Part shown: piece by piece, positions 1 through 7,415 of the stretch
How the letters are laid out: each line of letters starts with the position of its first letter
Numbering within the stretch: the first letter of the stretch is position 1
Assembly (NCBI GenBank): GCA_900317825.1
Contig: ONIH01000015.1
Coordinates: 1 to 34,103 of the forward strand
Source: an uncultured Lachnospiraceae bacterium
GTDB lineage: Bacteria > Bacillota > Clostridia > Lachnospirales > Lachnospiraceae
Reading direction: 5' to 3'
Length of the DNA: 34,103 nt
Program-made: the position numbers and the translations under genes
The notes under the pieces: generated by a model
Seen by the model: the letters and a program-made list of their open reading frames with translations, nothing else
Told to the model about the DNA's origin: nothing
Database searches by the model: none

Positions 1-1
1 A

Positions 2-100
2 GGCCTGCAGAGGACGTTTGAGGCGACCGGACTTGTCATAGACCAGCTTATGAAACTGGCCGGAGAAGAAAATGTCAGCGTGACCGGAGGGCATATCTGA
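2..100 (+). CDS. C-terminal fragment of an upstream gene, possibly DNA polymerase III alpha subunit
   Basis: An open frame enters from the left edge and stops at TGA 98-100, giving 32 residues that end in LAGEENVSVTGGHI. The tail with a GEENV-type segment just upstream of pfkA resembles the end of DnaE, and a dnaE-pfkA order is common in Firmicutes. The identification rests on that gene order and a very short tail, so it is tentative. The frame and stop are directly visible. Confidence 0.4.
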   Translation, partial: GLQRTFEATGLVIDQLMKLAGEENVSVTGGHI

Positions 101-108
101 GAAAGCTC

Positions 109-137
109 TTGAAACTGACGCAAAAAAGCATTAAAAT
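109..137 (+). promoter_or_regulatory. SigA-type promoter for pfkA
   Basis: TTGAAA (109-114), a 17-nt spacer and TAAAAT (132-137) lie in the gap between the upstream stop and pfkA. The start of transcription would be near 144, leaving about a 30-nt leader with the ribosome binding site GGAGG just before ATG 173. Confidence 0.6.
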
Positions 138-172
138 GAACGGCGGAGAAGATTTTTTGGAGGAATACATAT

Positions 173-1171
173 ATGGCAAAAGAAGTAAATACTATAGGTG
201 TGCTGACAAGCGGCGGTGATGCGCCAGGAATGAACGCCTGCATCAGGGCAGTGGTCCGCCAGGCTATTGCCAGAGGCAAGAAAGTCATGGGAATCCGCAG
301 AGGTTACGCAGGTCTCTTAAATGAGGAGATCGAGCCGATGGATACCCACAGTGTTTCAGATATCATTTCACGCGGCGGTACTATCCTGCAGACTGCACGC
401 TGCCTTGAGTTCAAGGAGCTCGAGTACCAGAAGCAGGCAGCTGAGATCTGCCGTGAGCATCAGATTGACGGCCTCGTAGTCATCGGCGGTGACGGCTCAT
501 TCAAGGGAGCACAGAAGCTCTCAGCCCAGGGCATAAACACTATCGGAGTTCCTGGAACCATCGACCTCGATATCGCCTGCACAGATTACACTATCGGATT
601 CGATACCGCTGTAAACACAGCTATGGAAGCTATAGATAAAGTCCGTGATACTTCTACTTCACACGAGAGATGCTCGATCATCGAGGTTATGGGACGTGGA
701 GCCGGATATATCGCACTCTGGTGCGGCATCGCAAACGGAGCAGAGGATGTACTTCTTCCAGAGCTTTACGACTACGATGAGCAGACTATCGTAAACCACA
801 TCATCGACGGCAGACGCCGTGGAAAGCAGCATCATATAATCGTAAACGCTGAGGGAATCGGACATTCAGCATCCATGGCAAAGCGTATCGAGGCTGCTAC
901 AGGCATCGAGACCCGTGCCACTATCCTCGGACACATGCAGCGTGGCGGTTCGCCGACAGCTAAGGACAGAGTTTACGCTTCTACGATGGGAGCTATGGCC
1001 GTAGACCTTCTGTGCGAGGGAAAGAGTGACAGACTTGTAGCCCATAAGCACGGCGATTTTGTAGATTTTGATATCGATGAGGCTCTTGCCATGACAAAGA
1101 CTCTTGACCCGTATCAGGTAGAGATCTGCAAGACCCTTGGCAACAGCAACTACAAGCTGACAGACAAGTGA
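173..1171 (+). CDS. pfkA: ATP-dependent 6-phosphofructokinase
   Basis: This cytosolic enzyme phosphorylates fructose-6-phosphate to fructose-1,6-bisphosphate, the committed step of glycolysis. Its 332 residues match the usual bacterial PfkA length. Visible motifs are TSGGDAPGMN (12-21), GGDGS (105-109), PGTIDLD (127-133) and EVMGRGAGY (171-179). The glycines in GGDGS and PGTID are those of ATP-using enzymes; pyrophosphate-dependent relatives carry Asp and Lys at these sites. The catalytic loop reads TIDLD where the E. coli enzyme has TIDND, so one residue between the two aspartates differs. The start is ATG 173 behind a TTGGAGGAA ribosome binding site. The stop overlaps the GTG start of the next gene by four bases, so the two are translationally coupled. 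Confidence 0.95.
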   Translation: MAKEVNTIGVLTSGGDAPGMNACIRAVVRQAIARGKKVMGIRRGYAGLLNEEIEPMDTHSVSDIISRGGTILQTARCLEFKELEYQKQAAEICREHQIDGLVVIGGDGSFKGAQKLSAQGINTIGVPGTIDLDIACTDYTIGFDTAVNTAMEAIDKVRDTSTSHERCSIIEVMGRGAGYIALWCGIANGAEDVLLPELYDYDEQTIVNHIIDGRRRGKQHHIIVNAEGIGHSASMAKRIEAATGIETRATILGHMQRGGSPTAKDRVYASTMGAMAVDLLCEGKSDRLVAHKHGDFVDFDIDEALAMTKTLDPYQVEICKTLGNSNYKLTDK

Positions 1172-1965
1172 TCACCTCAAAAAATAACGAACTGATCAGA
1201 TACGTGAAAAAGATCTCCTCAAAGCCGAAAGCGCGCCGCGAGGAGAAAGTATTTTTTGCGGAGGGAAGGAGGCTTCTTTCGGAGACGCCTTCTGATCTCC
1301 TGGTAAAAGTTCTGGTTTCGGAGGATTTTTCCTATGGGGATACTCCTGCCGATCAAAAACTTCAGGATGTTTTAAGCACCTGCGGAGACGTGGAAGAAGT
1401 CTCGGCGGGCGTTTTTTCTGAGTTCTCGGAAACGAAGCACAGTCAGGGGATAGCAGCGATCGTAAAGCAGCCGTCTTATGATCCTAAAGACCTGTTATCT
1501 GACGATCCGCTTCTTCTGGTGTTAGAAAATGTCCAGGACCCCGGGAACCTGGGGACCATGGTGCGCACTGCACTGGGAGCAGGAGCTGGCGGTATCATCA
1601 TGACAAAAGACTGCGTGGACATTTTTTCTCCGAAGGTGGTCAGGTCCACGATGGGAGCCATCTACCGGATGCCATTTTTCTTTGTCGAAAACGCAGCGGA
1701 GGCGATAGAGCTGCTTCGTGGAAAAGTGAGGACTTTTGCCGCTTCATTGGGTGGAGAGAAGACTTACGACAGGTGTGATTTTTCAAAAGGGACGGCTTTT
1801 CTGATCGGAAACGAGGGAAATGGTCTGCGCCCGGAGACCGCTAAAGCCTGCGATGAAGAGATGCTTATCCCGATGGAAGGCGGGCTTGAGTCTTTAAACG
1901 CTGCGATGGCAGCAGGCATCCTGCTATACGAAGCACACAGACAGAGACATGAAGATTTGGTTTAA
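1168..1965 (+). CDS. TrmH/SpoU-family RNA 2'-O-methyltransferase
   Basis: It is a SPOUT-fold methyltransferase that uses S-adenosylmethionine to methylate a ribose 2'-OH, most likely in 23S rRNA (RlmB/TsnR-like) rather than tRNA. The 265 residues have an N-terminal substrate-binding part of about 100 residues with EGRRLL (32-37) and a C-terminal catalytic domain. SpoU motif 1 is NLGTMVRTA (127-135), motif 2 GNEGNGL (214-220) and motif 3 ESLNAAMAAG (241-250). The start is GTG 1168 inside the pfkA stop (GTGA overlap). The gene end overlaps the next start by 17 bp. The exact target nucleotide cannot be read from sequence. Confidence 0.88.
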   Translation: MITSKNNELIRYVKKISSKPKARREEKVFFAEGRRLLSETPSDLLVKVLVSEDFSYGDTPADQKLQDVLSTCGDVEEVSAGVFSEFSETKHSQGIAAIVKQPSYDPKDLLSDDPLLLVLENVQDPGNLGTMVRTALGAGAGGIIMTKDCVDIFSPKVVRSTMGAIYRMPFFFVENAAEAIELLRGKVRTFAASLGGEKTYDRCDFSKGTAFLIGNEGNGLRPETAKACDEEMLIPMEGGLESLNAAMAAGILLYEAHRQRHEDLV

Positions 1966-2212
1966 ACTGGTAAAAAACCGCCACATCGTAAAGGATACGA
2001 CGATCACCGACGAAAGCGACGATACGAGGACTCACAAGGTCTTCCGATCGCTCGAGGAGGCAGCGCACGAGCTGGATGTCGGCGTTCCGACGTGGCTGGA
2101 TCTGAATATAAAGGATTTCAAGCGTTTTGCGAAGACCCGTTTCACGCAGGATTCGTTTATCGAGACGCTCGAGGGAGATTATCTGGAGATGGAGGTTTTA
2201 GAAGAGGACTGA
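1949..2212 (+). CDS. Small conserved-looking protein of unknown function (87 aa)
   Basis: I do not recognise a named family. The protein is soluble and charged, with no membrane segment or signal peptide. It starts MKIWFKLVKN and has a short beta-rich N-terminal half, then a helix-like stretch (SLEEAAHELD) and an acidic end (EVLEED). It overlaps the methyltransferase by 17 bp and ends 3 bp before the alarmone synthetase, so it is locked into the same operon. The tight packing and clean codon use argue that it is real. No strong Shine-Dalgarno precedes ATG 1949, in keeping with translational coupling. Confidence 0.7.
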   Translation: MKIWFKLVKNRHIVKDTTITDESDDTRTHKVFRSLEEAAHELDVGVPTWLDLNIKDFKRFAKTRFTQDSFIETLEGDYLEMEVLEED

Positions 2213-2215
2213 AAA

Positions 2216-2947
2216 ATGGACCAGGTTGCATATATGCATCAGCTCGCAGGTCAGAAGGAAATCGACACCTGGACGAGGATAATGCTGTTATACCGCTCGG
2301 CGGTTGAAGAAATAAATACTAAAATAGACATATTAAACGATGAGTTCCAGCAGACCCACCGTTATAATCCTATAGAGTACGTGAAAAAAAGAGTCAAGTC
2401 ACCTGAGAGCATCGCGAAAAAATTAAAGCGTCTGGGCTATGAGGACGACATCGAAAATATGGTGACCCACTGCAACGATATTGCGGGGATCCGTATAGTC
2501 TGCTCTTTTACGTCAGATATCTACAGGCTGGCCGACATGATCGGACGCCAGTCAGACATCACCGTGCTCTCCATAAAGGACTATATCAAGCATCCGAAGG
2601 TCAGCGGCTACAAGAGCTATCACATGATAGTCACGATCCCGATATTTTTATCAGACAGCGCGGTCGACACGAAGGTCGAGATCCAGATCAGGACCATAGC
2701 CATGGACTTCTGGGCTTCCCTCGAGCACAAGATCTACTATAAGTTCGAAGGCAGCGCCCCGGCCTATATCAGCCACGACCTGCGCGAGTGCTCGCAGATA
2801 GTCTCGATGCTCGATGCGAAGATGCTCTCCCTGAACGAAGCCATCATGCGTGAAAAAAAGCGCCATGACGACGAGCTCGCCGTAGAGCATAACGCCCACG
2901 AGCGGCTCGATTCCCTTTTGAACAGAAAGTCAACGACTCACGACTAA
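2216..2947 (+). CDS. Small alarmone synthetase (RelA/SpoT synthetase domain only)
   Basis: The protein transfers pyrophosphate from ATP to GDP or GTP to make (p)ppGpp in the cytosol. The 243 residues contain only the synthetase fold, without the HD hydrolase, TGS or ACT domains of long Rel, as in RelQ/RelP proteins. Visible motifs are RVKSPESIAKKL (59-70), NDIAGIRIVC (87-96), KHPKVSGYKSYH (125-136) and EIQIRT (155-160), and a helical, charged C-terminus follows. It is 3 bp after the small unknown gene with AGAGG as ribosome binding site. A terminator follows directly, so it closes the pfkA operon. RelQ and RelP cannot be told apart here. Confidence 0.88.
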   Translation: MDQVAYMHQLAGQKEIDTWTRIMLLYRSAVEEINTKIDILNDEFQQTHRYNPIEYVKKRVKSPESIAKKLKRLGYEDDIENMVTHCNDIAGIRIVCSFTSDIYRLADMIGRQSDITVLSIKDYIKHPKVSGYKSYHMIVTIPIFLSDSAVDTKVEIQIRTIAMDFWASLEHKIYYKFEGSAPAYISHDLRECSQIVSMLDAKMLSLNEAIMREKKRHDDELAVEHNAHERLDSLLNRKSTTHD

Positions 2948-2964
2948 AGTCGCGAGTTTGCAGT

Positions 2965-3007
2965 AAAAACAGTTCCCGAGTTCGTTATGAAGGCGGGAAC
3001 TGTTTTT
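2965..3007 (+). terminator. Rho-independent terminator after the alarmone synthetase
   Basis: A 14-bp stem pairs 2965-2978 with 2994-3007 around a 15-nt loop; the right arm ends in TTTTT and the left begins AAAAA, so it could work in both directions. It ends the pfkA-to-synthetase transcript. Confidence 0.8.
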
Positions 3008-3034
3008 ATGTTAGGCAAACCTAAATCTTACCAC

Positions 3035-3063
3035 TTGATTTTGTACTAATAATCGGTTATAAT
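3035..3063 (+). promoter_or_regulatory. SigA-type promoter for ispE
   Basis: TTGATT (3035-3040), exactly 17 nt, then a perfect TATAAT (3058-3063). Transcription would start near 3070, giving about a 90-nt leader before the TTG start of ispE. This splits ispE and the following genes from the upstream operon. Confidence 0.8.
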
Positions 3064-3159
3064 GCTCATTGTATACAGCACAGGAGAAAAAACAATTAAA
3101 TAATGTGCTATTTTCAGAACAAGGCTTGATTTTTTCGGAGAAATGCAAAAGGAGGGCCA

Positions 3160-4098
3160 TTGAATCAGATAATTGAAAAGGCGTATGCGAAGATAAACCT
3201 TGGCCTGCAGATCACCGGAAAAAGGCCGGACGGCTACCATCTGCTTTCTATGGTCATGCAGACCGTAAGTCTCTATGACAAGGTCGGCATCTACCGGACA
3301 AATGATTCAGATGAGATCTCTATGGACATGGATTTCGGAGGCAGGCACCCGGAAGAGGAGATTACCTGCGACGGCGATAACCTCTGCGTAAAGGCTGCAA
3401 AGCTGATCTGCGGGAAGCTGCCGGAAAGCCACGGCTACTATATGCATCTCGTAAAGAATATCCCGTCAGCCGCCGGAATGGCAGGCGGAAGCTCTGACGC
3501 AGGCGCGGTTCTTCGTGGGATAAACCGGATAGAGGGAAACTATTTTTCAAAGGAGGAGCTTCTATCTATGGCGCTGGAGCTCGGAGCCGACGTGCCATAC
3601 TGTATAGATGGTGGGCTGGCGCTCTGCGAAGGGATTGGAGAAAAACTGACGCCGATAGAAGCAGACTTCGATGCCCTGCTCCTTCTGGCAAAGCCGGCCG
3701 AGGGAATCTCGACGCCGGTGGCCTACAGGTATTACGATGATCATCCGGATACGGAGCACGGTGATATCACAGGTGTTATAGACGGCATCAAGAAAAATGA
3801 TATTTTTCTTATCAGCGAGAACATCCACAACGACCTCGAGAATGCAGCGAAGCATTTCTGCCCGTCCATCTCGCAGATAGAGGAGCTGATGCTGGCAGAG
3901 GGTGCTCTGCTTTCAAAAGTCACAGGCAGCGGCCCGACAGTCTTCGGCATCTTTGAAACCGACGAATCCCGCCGCTCAGCCGCCGCAGCCCTCAGAGAGA
4001 CCGGTCTCTGCGCAGATGTGATATATGCGAACTGTATAAAGCCGGACTATTATCCGCCATCACCTATAAGGAAAGGAAATCATATAATATGGAACTGA
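3160..4098 (+). CDS. ispE: 4-diphosphocytidyl-2-C-methyl-D-erythritol kinase
   Basis: This GHMP-family kinase phosphorylates CDP-methylerythritol in the non-mevalonate (MEP) isoprenoid pathway. In its 312 residues (typical IspE about 290) the substrate site AYAKINLGL (9-17), PDGYH (23-27), the ATP-binding glycine motif PSAAGMAGGSSDAGA (102-116, including the expected catalytic Asp 113) and a C-terminal KVTGSGPT segment are visible. The start is TTG 3160, chosen because a strong AAAGGAGG lies just upstream and the family N-terminus begins within ten residues. The last 10 bp overlap the start of the GntR-type gene. Confidence 0.93.
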   Translation: MNQIIEKAYAKINLGLQITGKRPDGYHLLSMVMQTVSLYDKVGIYRTNDSDEISMDMDFGGRHPEEEITCDGDNLCVKAAKLICGKLPESHGYYMHLVKNIPSAAGMAGGSSDAGAVLRGINRIEGNYFSKEELLSMALELGADVPYCIDGGLALCEGIGEKLTPIEADFDALLLLAKPAEGISTPVAYRYYDDHPDTEHGDITGVIDGIKKNDIFLISENIHNDLENAAKHFCPSISQIEELMLAEGALLSKVTGSGPTVFGIFETDESRRSAAAALRETGLCADVIYANCIKPDYYPPSPIRKGNHIIWN

Positions 4099-4793
4099 AA
4101 CTCGACATGAACTCATATCTTCCGCTCAGAGACGTGGTCTTCAAGACCCTGAGAGACGCGATCCTGAAGGGTGAGCTCGAACCGGGAGAGAGATTGATGG
4201 AAATCCACCTGGCAAATAAGCTGGGCGTATCAAGGACACCGATCCGTGAAGCCATCAGGATGCTTGAAAAAGAGGGACTTGCGGTAACTATTCCGAGAAA
4301 GGGCGCCCAGGTAGCGCAGATGACAGAAAAAGATCTGCTCGACGTGCTGGAGATAAGGGATGCTCTGGATGAACTGGCAGTGTCGGATGCCTGCGAGAGG
4401 ATGGAAGAGGATGACTTCGTACAGCTTGAGAAAGCGATGAAGGACTTCGTTGAAGTCACAAAGACCAACGATGTCCGCGCGATAGTAGAGGCAGATGAAG
4501 CCTTCCACAGTGTCATCTATGACGCCACAAAGAACCCGAAGCTCGGCCATATCATAAAGAACCTGAAAGAGCAGATGTACCGTTACAGATACGAGTATGT
4601 AAAGCAGGATAAGGACTACACGGATCTGGTCGAAGACCATTCGAAGATCCTCGACGGACTCAAGAGAAAAGACGTAGATTATGTCAAAAAAGTCATGCAC
4701 GACCACCTGCAGAATCAGGTTGACTCCGTAAGCCGCGTGATCCGTGAGCAGAATAAGGCGAGCGCCAGGAAAAATGCCGATAACGGCAAGTAA
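4089..4793 (+). CDS. GntR-family transcriptional regulator, FCD (FadR-C) subgroup
   Basis: It is a DNA-binding repressor or activator with an N-terminal winged helix (LRDAILKGELEPGERL, then the recognition region LGVSRTPIREAIRML) and an all-helical FCD ligand-binding domain. Candidate metal or ligand residues of the FCD pocket are the Asp and His of ADEAFH, the His of EDHSKIL and the His of MHDHL. It has 234 residues, the normal length. It overlaps ispE by 10 bp and is followed 16 bp later by a DUF1934 gene, so it is made from the ispE promoter. FCD regulators usually sense carboxylic acids and regulate adjacent metabolic genes, but no obvious target pathway is next to it; the ligand is unknown. 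Confidence 0.9.
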   Translation: MELKLDMNSYLPLRDVVFKTLRDAILKGELEPGERLMEIHLANKLGVSRTPIREAIRMLEKEGLAVTIPRKGAQVAQMTEKDLLDVLEIRDALDELAVSDACERMEEDDFVQLEKAMKDFVEVTKTNDVRAIVEADEAFHSVIYDATKNPKLGHIIKNLKEQMYRYRYEYVKQDKDYTDLVEDHSKILDGLKRKDVDYVKKVMHDHLQNQVDSVSRVIREQNKASARKNADNGK

Positions 4794-4809
4794 AAAGAGA
4801 GTAATATTT

Positions 4810-5226
4810 ATGACAGCAGATGTAAAAGTACGGATGAGATCAGTGCAGAAGGCCGATGACCTGGCAGACATAAATACCACGGAAACCGATGGCCGCCTGA
4901 CAGTTTCTCCCGATAAAAAATTCATGCTGCGTTTTGATACGACAGATGAAAACGGAGTCACTTCGACCACCATAAAGTCAAAGGACTCCGATCATATAAC
5001 GGTGACCCGAAAGGGTATTACAGAAACAAAAATGGAGTTCGACGCCGACGCGCCAACTCCATTTCTTTATCGTACCCCCCTGGGCACGCTTGAATTCATG
5101 CTCAAAACCTATGAAATCAGTCTCATCACAGATGAGACTCCATCTCTTTCCCTGATACTCAGATACTCCCTTTATAATTCCGGCGCCTGCGTCTCGACCA
5201 ACAGCATAGAGCTTACGACAGGCTAA
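4810..5226 (+). CDS. DUF1934 (YwiB-like) protein
   Basis: It has 138 residues with alternating beta-strand character, fitting the calycin-like DUF1934 fold of B. subtilis YwiB, whose function is not established. The segment FLYRTPLGTLEFMLKTYEI and the final LRYSLYNSGACVSTNSIEL are the recognisable parts. I place the start at ATG 4810; an in-frame GTG at 4744 would overlap the GntR gene by 50 bp and add a basic, unrelated tail. The ribosome binding site (AGAGAG) is weak, suggesting coupling to the upstream gene. It converges with the membrane-anchored gene on the other strand. Confidence 0.7.
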   Translation: MTADVKVRMRSVQKADDLADINTTETDGRLTVSPDKKFMLRFDTTDENGVTSTTIKSKDSDHITVTRKGITETKMEFDADAPTPFLYRTPLGTLEFMLKTYEISLITDETPSLSLILRYSLYNSGACVSTNSIELTTG

Positions 5227-5250
5227 GCAGGTAGCAGTTTAAAGCCTCAG

Positions 5251-5277
5251 GACCCGCATGCCGACAGGTAGCGGGTC
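5251..5277. terminator. Possible hairpin between convergent genes
   Basis: GACCCGC (5251-5257) pairs with GCGGGTC (5271-5277) across a 13-nt loop, in the 66-bp gap between two convergent genes. There is no T-run on either side, so it is at best a weak or atypical terminator. Confidence 0.35.
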
Positions 5278-5292
5278 AGGGGAACTTGGCCT

Positions 5293-5763
5293 TTACTGCT
5301 TTGCCTGCTGTTCCCTGATCTTGCGGTTGGCCCAGGCACGTAAGCCCTTTTTCTTCTTCTCCGGCACAGTCAGGTGCTTCCCGTGCACACCCTGCACAGA
5401 ACTGATGTAGAGCCCGGAAACCTTCGCCTTCACTTCCTGCTTCACAGGGATCATATCATATACATTCGGATCACAGATGAAAGTCATGACCTTCGGGCCG
5501 ACCTTAGCCTTTACTACAGGCACTTTCGCGCGCTTCGTATACCACGGAGTATTCGCGGTAACAGAGTCGGGAAGCCCGGCTTCGGACATTTTTAGCCGTT
5601 TCTTATCGATGACGAGCATAGTAAACTGCTGGGCGGTCGCCTGGATCTGCTCCTCCTGCTCAGTCTGACGCTTCTGCGCCTTTTTTCCAAGAACAGCGAG
5701 AATGATAGTGACGCCGACAAGGACAGCCGCGATCACTATAAGAACAATAACTACTGGTGACAT
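5293..5763 (-). CDS. Membrane-anchored protein of unknown function
   Basis: The 156-residue product starts MSPVVIVLIV with one strongly hydrophobic segment (about residues 3-26), then a Gln/Glu-rich stretch (QKRQTEQEEQIQ) that may be a short coiled coil. A cytoplasmic or wall-side globular part and a very basic tail (EKKKKGLRAWANRKIREQQ) follow. I do not recognise the family. The start is ATG 5763 because GGAGG (5772-5776) lies 8 bp upstream on that strand; longer in-frame starts lack a ribosome binding site. It is transcribed divergently from the trigger-factor-like lipoprotein, with promoter elements close together in the gap. Confidence 0.75.
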   Translation of the reverse strand: MSPVVIVLIVIAAVLVGVTIILAVLGKKAQKRQTEQEEQIQATAQQFTMLVIDKKRLKMSEAGLPDSVTANTPWYTKRAKVPVVKAKVGPKVMTFICDPNVYDMIPVKQEVKAKVSGLYISSVQGVHGKHLTVPEKKKKGLRAWANRKIREQQAKQ

Positions 5764-5821
5764 TTTATAAACCTCCATATAATGGCCTTTATTTACTGCC
5801 CTGAGAAAAGACAGCACTCAC

Positions 5822-5850
5822 ATTTTATCATTAAGGGGCGCGGAATACAA
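5822..5850 (-). promoter_or_regulatory. Promoter for the membrane-anchored gene
   Basis: Read on the minus strand: TTGTAT (5845-5850), 17 nt, TAAAAT (5822-5827), with TGA just before the -10. Transcription would start near 5815, about 50 nt before ATG 5763. Confidence 0.6.
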
Positions 5851-5857
5851 CCGAATG

Positions 5858-5886
5858 TTGAAGTTTTTATGTCCTTATGATAAAAT
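5858..5886 (+). promoter_or_regulatory. Promoter for the trigger-factor-like lipoprotein, with a possible leaderless start
   Basis: TTGAAG (5858-5863), 17 nt, TAAAAT (5881-5886), again preceded by TGA. The expected transcription start (5892-5895) is only a few bases before ATG 5897 and no Shine-Dalgarno is visible, which points to a leaderless message. Confidence 0.6.
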
Positions 5887-5896
5887 GGCTCACGTT

Positions 5897-7063
5897 ATGA
5901 AAAAAAGAGTGATAGCTCTCATTCTCGCAGGCATGCTGCTGGCTACGGGATGCGGACAGAGCAAGGATAAAAGCAGCGCAAAGAAGGAAACTACAGACCA
6001 GGATGCCGGTTCCGATGCTACAGATACTGATGATCCGGTCACAGACTACAAAGCATCAGACTATGTGACGCTCGGAAAGTACAAGGGCGTTGAGGTTACA
6101 CTGACAAAGGATTACAAGGATGACGACGCAGCCGTAAAGGAGTACGAGGAGACGCTTATAGCAAATGCAGGTGGTTCCTACACTAAGGACGAGTCGCAGA
6201 AGACAGTCAGGAAAGACTCAATCGTAAATGTCGACTACAAGGGCATTAAGGACGGTGAGGCTTTTGAAGGCGGAACGGCCACAGACGTGACTATCGATGT
6301 AAAGAATAACAAGGATGCCACCCAGGGAACAGGCTATATCGACGGCTTTACAGACGGACTTGTAGGAGCAAAGGTCGGCGAGACTGTAAATTCCAAGGTC
6401 ACCTTCCCTGAGAATTACAGCAGCGAAAAACTTGCCGGACAGGAAGTTACCTTCCAGTTCAAGGTAAACTACATCTGCAGAAAGATCACGGCTGATGAAG
6501 TCACGACAGATTTTTTAAAGAAGAATTTCAGCGTCGATTCAAAGCAGGCTTTCTACGATTACGCGAAGAAGAAGCTGCAGCAGGAGAACAAGACGAATAA
6601 GGCACAGGAGGCCTGGAGTCTTGTCGCAAATGCAGTCGAGGCGAACGCAAAGGTAAACAGCTATCCGGATGGGCTTATCGACAAGCGCCTGAAGAACTAC
6701 AAGACGCAGTACGCCAGGCAGAATTTCACAAAAGGAATGACCTGGAAGGATTTTTACAAGCAGTACAATGTCACTGAAGACCAGGTGAACAAGCAGCTCA
6801 AGGCGTCTGTTGAGGACGGCGTCAAACAGGAGCTGATCTTTAACGCCATCGCCGAGAAGGAGGGCATCAAAGTCAATAAAGACAAGTACGCCACCTATTT
6901 AAAAAATCAGATGAGCGTAAACGGTCAGAGCAGCGAAAAATCCTACTATCTTCTGTTCGGTTCTACGGAGCAGGCAGGAAAGGAATACGTCAGGAAGATC
7001 TACCTGGCAAGGGAAGCCATCCAGTTCTGCGTAGATAATGCTACAGTAAACGACAAAAAATAA
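5897..7063 (+). CDS. Trigger-factor-like peptidyl-prolyl isomerase lipoprotein
   Basis: It is a predicted extracytoplasmic foldase anchored by lipid. Residues 1-18 form a signal peptide (MKKRVIALILAGMLLATG) with the lipidated cysteine at 19; a Ser/Lys/Asp-rich linker follows. The middle carries an FKBP-type PPIase domain (VNVDYKGIKDGEAFEGG, then GFTDGLVGAKVGE and VTFPENY) as in trigger factor. The C-terminal half is the helical chaperone part of trigger factor (KQAFYDYAKKKLQQE, MTWKDFYKQYNVTEDQV). The ribosome-binding N-domain of cytosolic trigger factor is absent. The length is 388 residues. I chose ATG 5897 because it begins a proper signal peptide; the upstream frame runs through the promoter. 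It lies ahead of the SCIFF/secDF locus, but a separate promoter follows it. Confidence 0.85.
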   Translation: MKKRVIALILAGMLLATGCGQSKDKSSAKKETTDQDAGSDATDTDDPVTDYKASDYVTLGKYKGVEVTLTKDYKDDDAAVKEYEETLIANAGGSYTKDESQKTVRKDSIVNVDYKGIKDGEAFEGGTATDVTIDVKNNKDATQGTGYIDGFTDGLVGAKVGETVNSKVTFPENYSSEKLAGQEVTFQFKVNYICRKITADEVTTDFLKKNFSVDSKQAFYDYAKKKLQQENKTNKAQEAWSLVANAVEANAKVNSYPDGLIDKRLKNYKTQYARQNFTKGMTWKDFYKQYNVTEDQVNKQLKASVEDGVKQELIFNAIAEKEGIKVNKDKYATYLKNQMSVNGQSSEKSYYLLFGSTEQAGKEYVRKIYLAREAIQFCVDNATVNDKK

Positions 7064-7087
7064 GGACTTTTATTTTCTACGTTACTG

Positions 7088-7096
7088 TGATATAAT
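7088..7096 (+). promoter_or_regulatory. Extended -10 promoter for the SCIFF locus
   Basis: TGA followed by a perfect TATAAT (7091-7096), an extended -10; the -35 region (TTTTAT at 7068-7073) is poor. The start of transcription would be near 7103, about 50 nt before the SCIFF start codon. Confidence 0.6.
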
Positions 7097-7155
7097 ATTT
7101 TAGCTTGCGTGTGTAGGCAATTAAATGGATTTTTTATAAAAGGAAGGATGTATTT

Positions 7156-7305
7156 ATGAAGCACATTAAGACTTTAAATGAGAAAAGACTTCAGAACACA
7201 GTAGAGCACGGCGGATGCGGCGAGTGCCAGACATCATGCCAGTCAGCATGCAAGACCAGCTGCACAGTTGGTAACCAGCACTGCGAGAATCCGGCTCAGC
7301 GATAA
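7156..7305 (+). CDS. SCIFF: six-cysteine ranthipeptide precursor
   Basis: The 49-residue peptide MKHIKTLNEKRLQNTVEHGG continues into a six-cysteine core with Cys 21, 24, 28, 32, 36 and 43 (CGEC, then TSC, SAC, TSC, QHC). This is the near-invariant SCIFF (six cysteines in forty-five residues) RiPP precursor of Clostridia. Its cysteines are cross-linked to neighbouring residues as thioethers by the radical SAM maturase encoded next. The N-terminal part is the leader bound by the maturase. The start is ATG 7156 behind GGAAGG. A T-rich hairpin follows, before the maturase gene. The mature product's role is not settled, although ranthipeptides of this family have been linked to quorum-sensing-like regulation. 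Confidence 0.95.
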   Translation: MKHIKTLNEKRLQNTVEHGGCGECQTSCQSACKTSCTVGNQHCENPAQR

Positions 7306-7330
7306 AATCCGGACGCGTCGGCGCTATAAA

Positions 7331-7358
7331 GGGACAGCTGTCTTCGGATGGCTGTCTT
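7331..7358 (+). terminator. Partial terminator between precursor and maturase
   Basis: GACAGC (7333-7338) pairs with GCTGTC (7351-7356), extended by two G-U pairs, followed by TTGTGTTTGTTT. The weak stem and broken T-run would let some polymerase pass, giving more precursor than maturase message. Confidence 0.4.
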
Positions 7359-7415
7359 GTGTTTGTTTATAGTGCCGGACATTTTTTTAAAGAAAAGTAT
7401 ATAGAGGTTTTTACT

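Noticed and set aside
4230-4973. Long open frame (247 codons) on the minus strand
   Set aside because: It lies fully antisense to the GntR-type regulator and the DUF1934 gene, both with good family motifs, and shows no motif or ribosome binding site of its own.
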